This document shows, piece after piece, positions 63,849 through 64,000 of a stretch of DNA of 64,000 nucleotides. Below the pieces are notes generated by a model. It was not told the DNA's origin. It was given only the letters and a program-made list of their open reading frames with translations, and did not search any database. Origin of the DNA: Lichina pygmaea (Eukaryota; Ascomycota; Lichinomycetes; Lichinales; Lichinaceae); assembly GCA_963422465.1 (NCBI GenBank), contig OY730175.1:496001-560000 (forward strand). Reading direction: 5' to 3'. The stretch's first letter is position 1. Each line of letters begins with the position of its first letter. The position numbers and the translations under genes were made by a program.

Positions 63849-64000
63849 TCACGTGACCCCTTGTTGGTTGGTCACTTGACTTCCATGGTGTCCTCTGCTT
63901 ACTGAAAACAACTGGCAGCCCAGATCTGTGATCATAACTTTGTGTGTCCCGAAAGTGAAAAGTTCTTGAAGGTGCTGAGAGTCAAGTAAAGAAGAAGCTC
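63849..64000. other. Right margin, nothing recognised
   Basis: A CACGTG core lies at about 63851-63856 (CAGTCACGTGACC). No gene or repeat beyond that is evident before the window ends. Confidence 0.4.

Overview
This is nuclear DNA of a filamentous ascomycete, most likely a Sordariomycete. The evidence is short GT-AG introns (about 50-190 nt), GC-rich coding exons and families typical of Pezizomycotina: a PC-esterase-like type II membrane protein, an FSH1 hydrolase, a fungal Arb2-domain protein, and Fot1/pogo and Tad-type transposons. The order is inferred from family recall only; no species is assigned.

Layout. 1-8.9 kb: mostly non-coding, with one minus-strand gene for a KEN-box, SP-rich protein of unknown function (2579-3535) and a striking 42-bp palindrome (7384-7425). 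9-12.1 kb: a two-exon gene for a large repeat-rich membrane protein with one EGF-like module. 13.2-14.9 kb: ARB2-like gene. 17.6-19.2 kb: PC-esterase/Cas1p-like gene. 20.3-22.3 kb: IPI3. 23.3-25.4 kb: an acidic orphan protein. 26.2-28.9 kb: a mitochondrial TPR-type protein divergent from a VMA22/CCDC115-like V-ATPase assembly factor. 29.2-30.9 kb: RPN5. 32.4-32.8 kb: a small single-span membrane protein. 36-41.7 kb: FSH1-type hydrolase, NIPSNAP protein, PNPOx-like flavoprotein and a GPI-anchored Ser/Thr-rich wall protein. 42.5-47.2 kb: gene-poor, with a decayed Tc1/mariner fragment. 47.3-50.2 kb: SSZ1 and RRP40, divergent. 50.4-52.2 kb: a broken Fot1/pogo DNA transposon with recognisable terminal inverted repeats. 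53.4-54.7 kb: POP7/RPP20 with a long acidic tail. 54.9-63.55 kb: a Ty1/copia fossil split by an almost intact 5-kb Tad-type LINE. 63.6-63.85 kb: a small satellite whose units are hairpins.

The host genes are mostly single-copy housekeeping genes. Several serve RNA or protein quality control and ribosome production (IPI3, SSZ1, RRP40, POP7, RPN5), and I see no biosynthetic or pathway cluster. Exon junctions were placed by hand from donor and acceptor sites. Every multi-exon model given sums to a whole number of codons with matching phases, except that the VMA22 donor site is uncertain. The spacers are rich in GTAC/TACGTA motifs, dinucleotide and trinucleotide arrays and runs of about 20 G or C. 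I found no convincing tRNA, rRNA or CRISPR feature and no clear new multi-gene system. The best leads are the hairpin satellite beside the copia end, the long palindrome at 7.4 kb, the E-box cluster between convergent genes at 31.5 kb, and the KEN-box protein.
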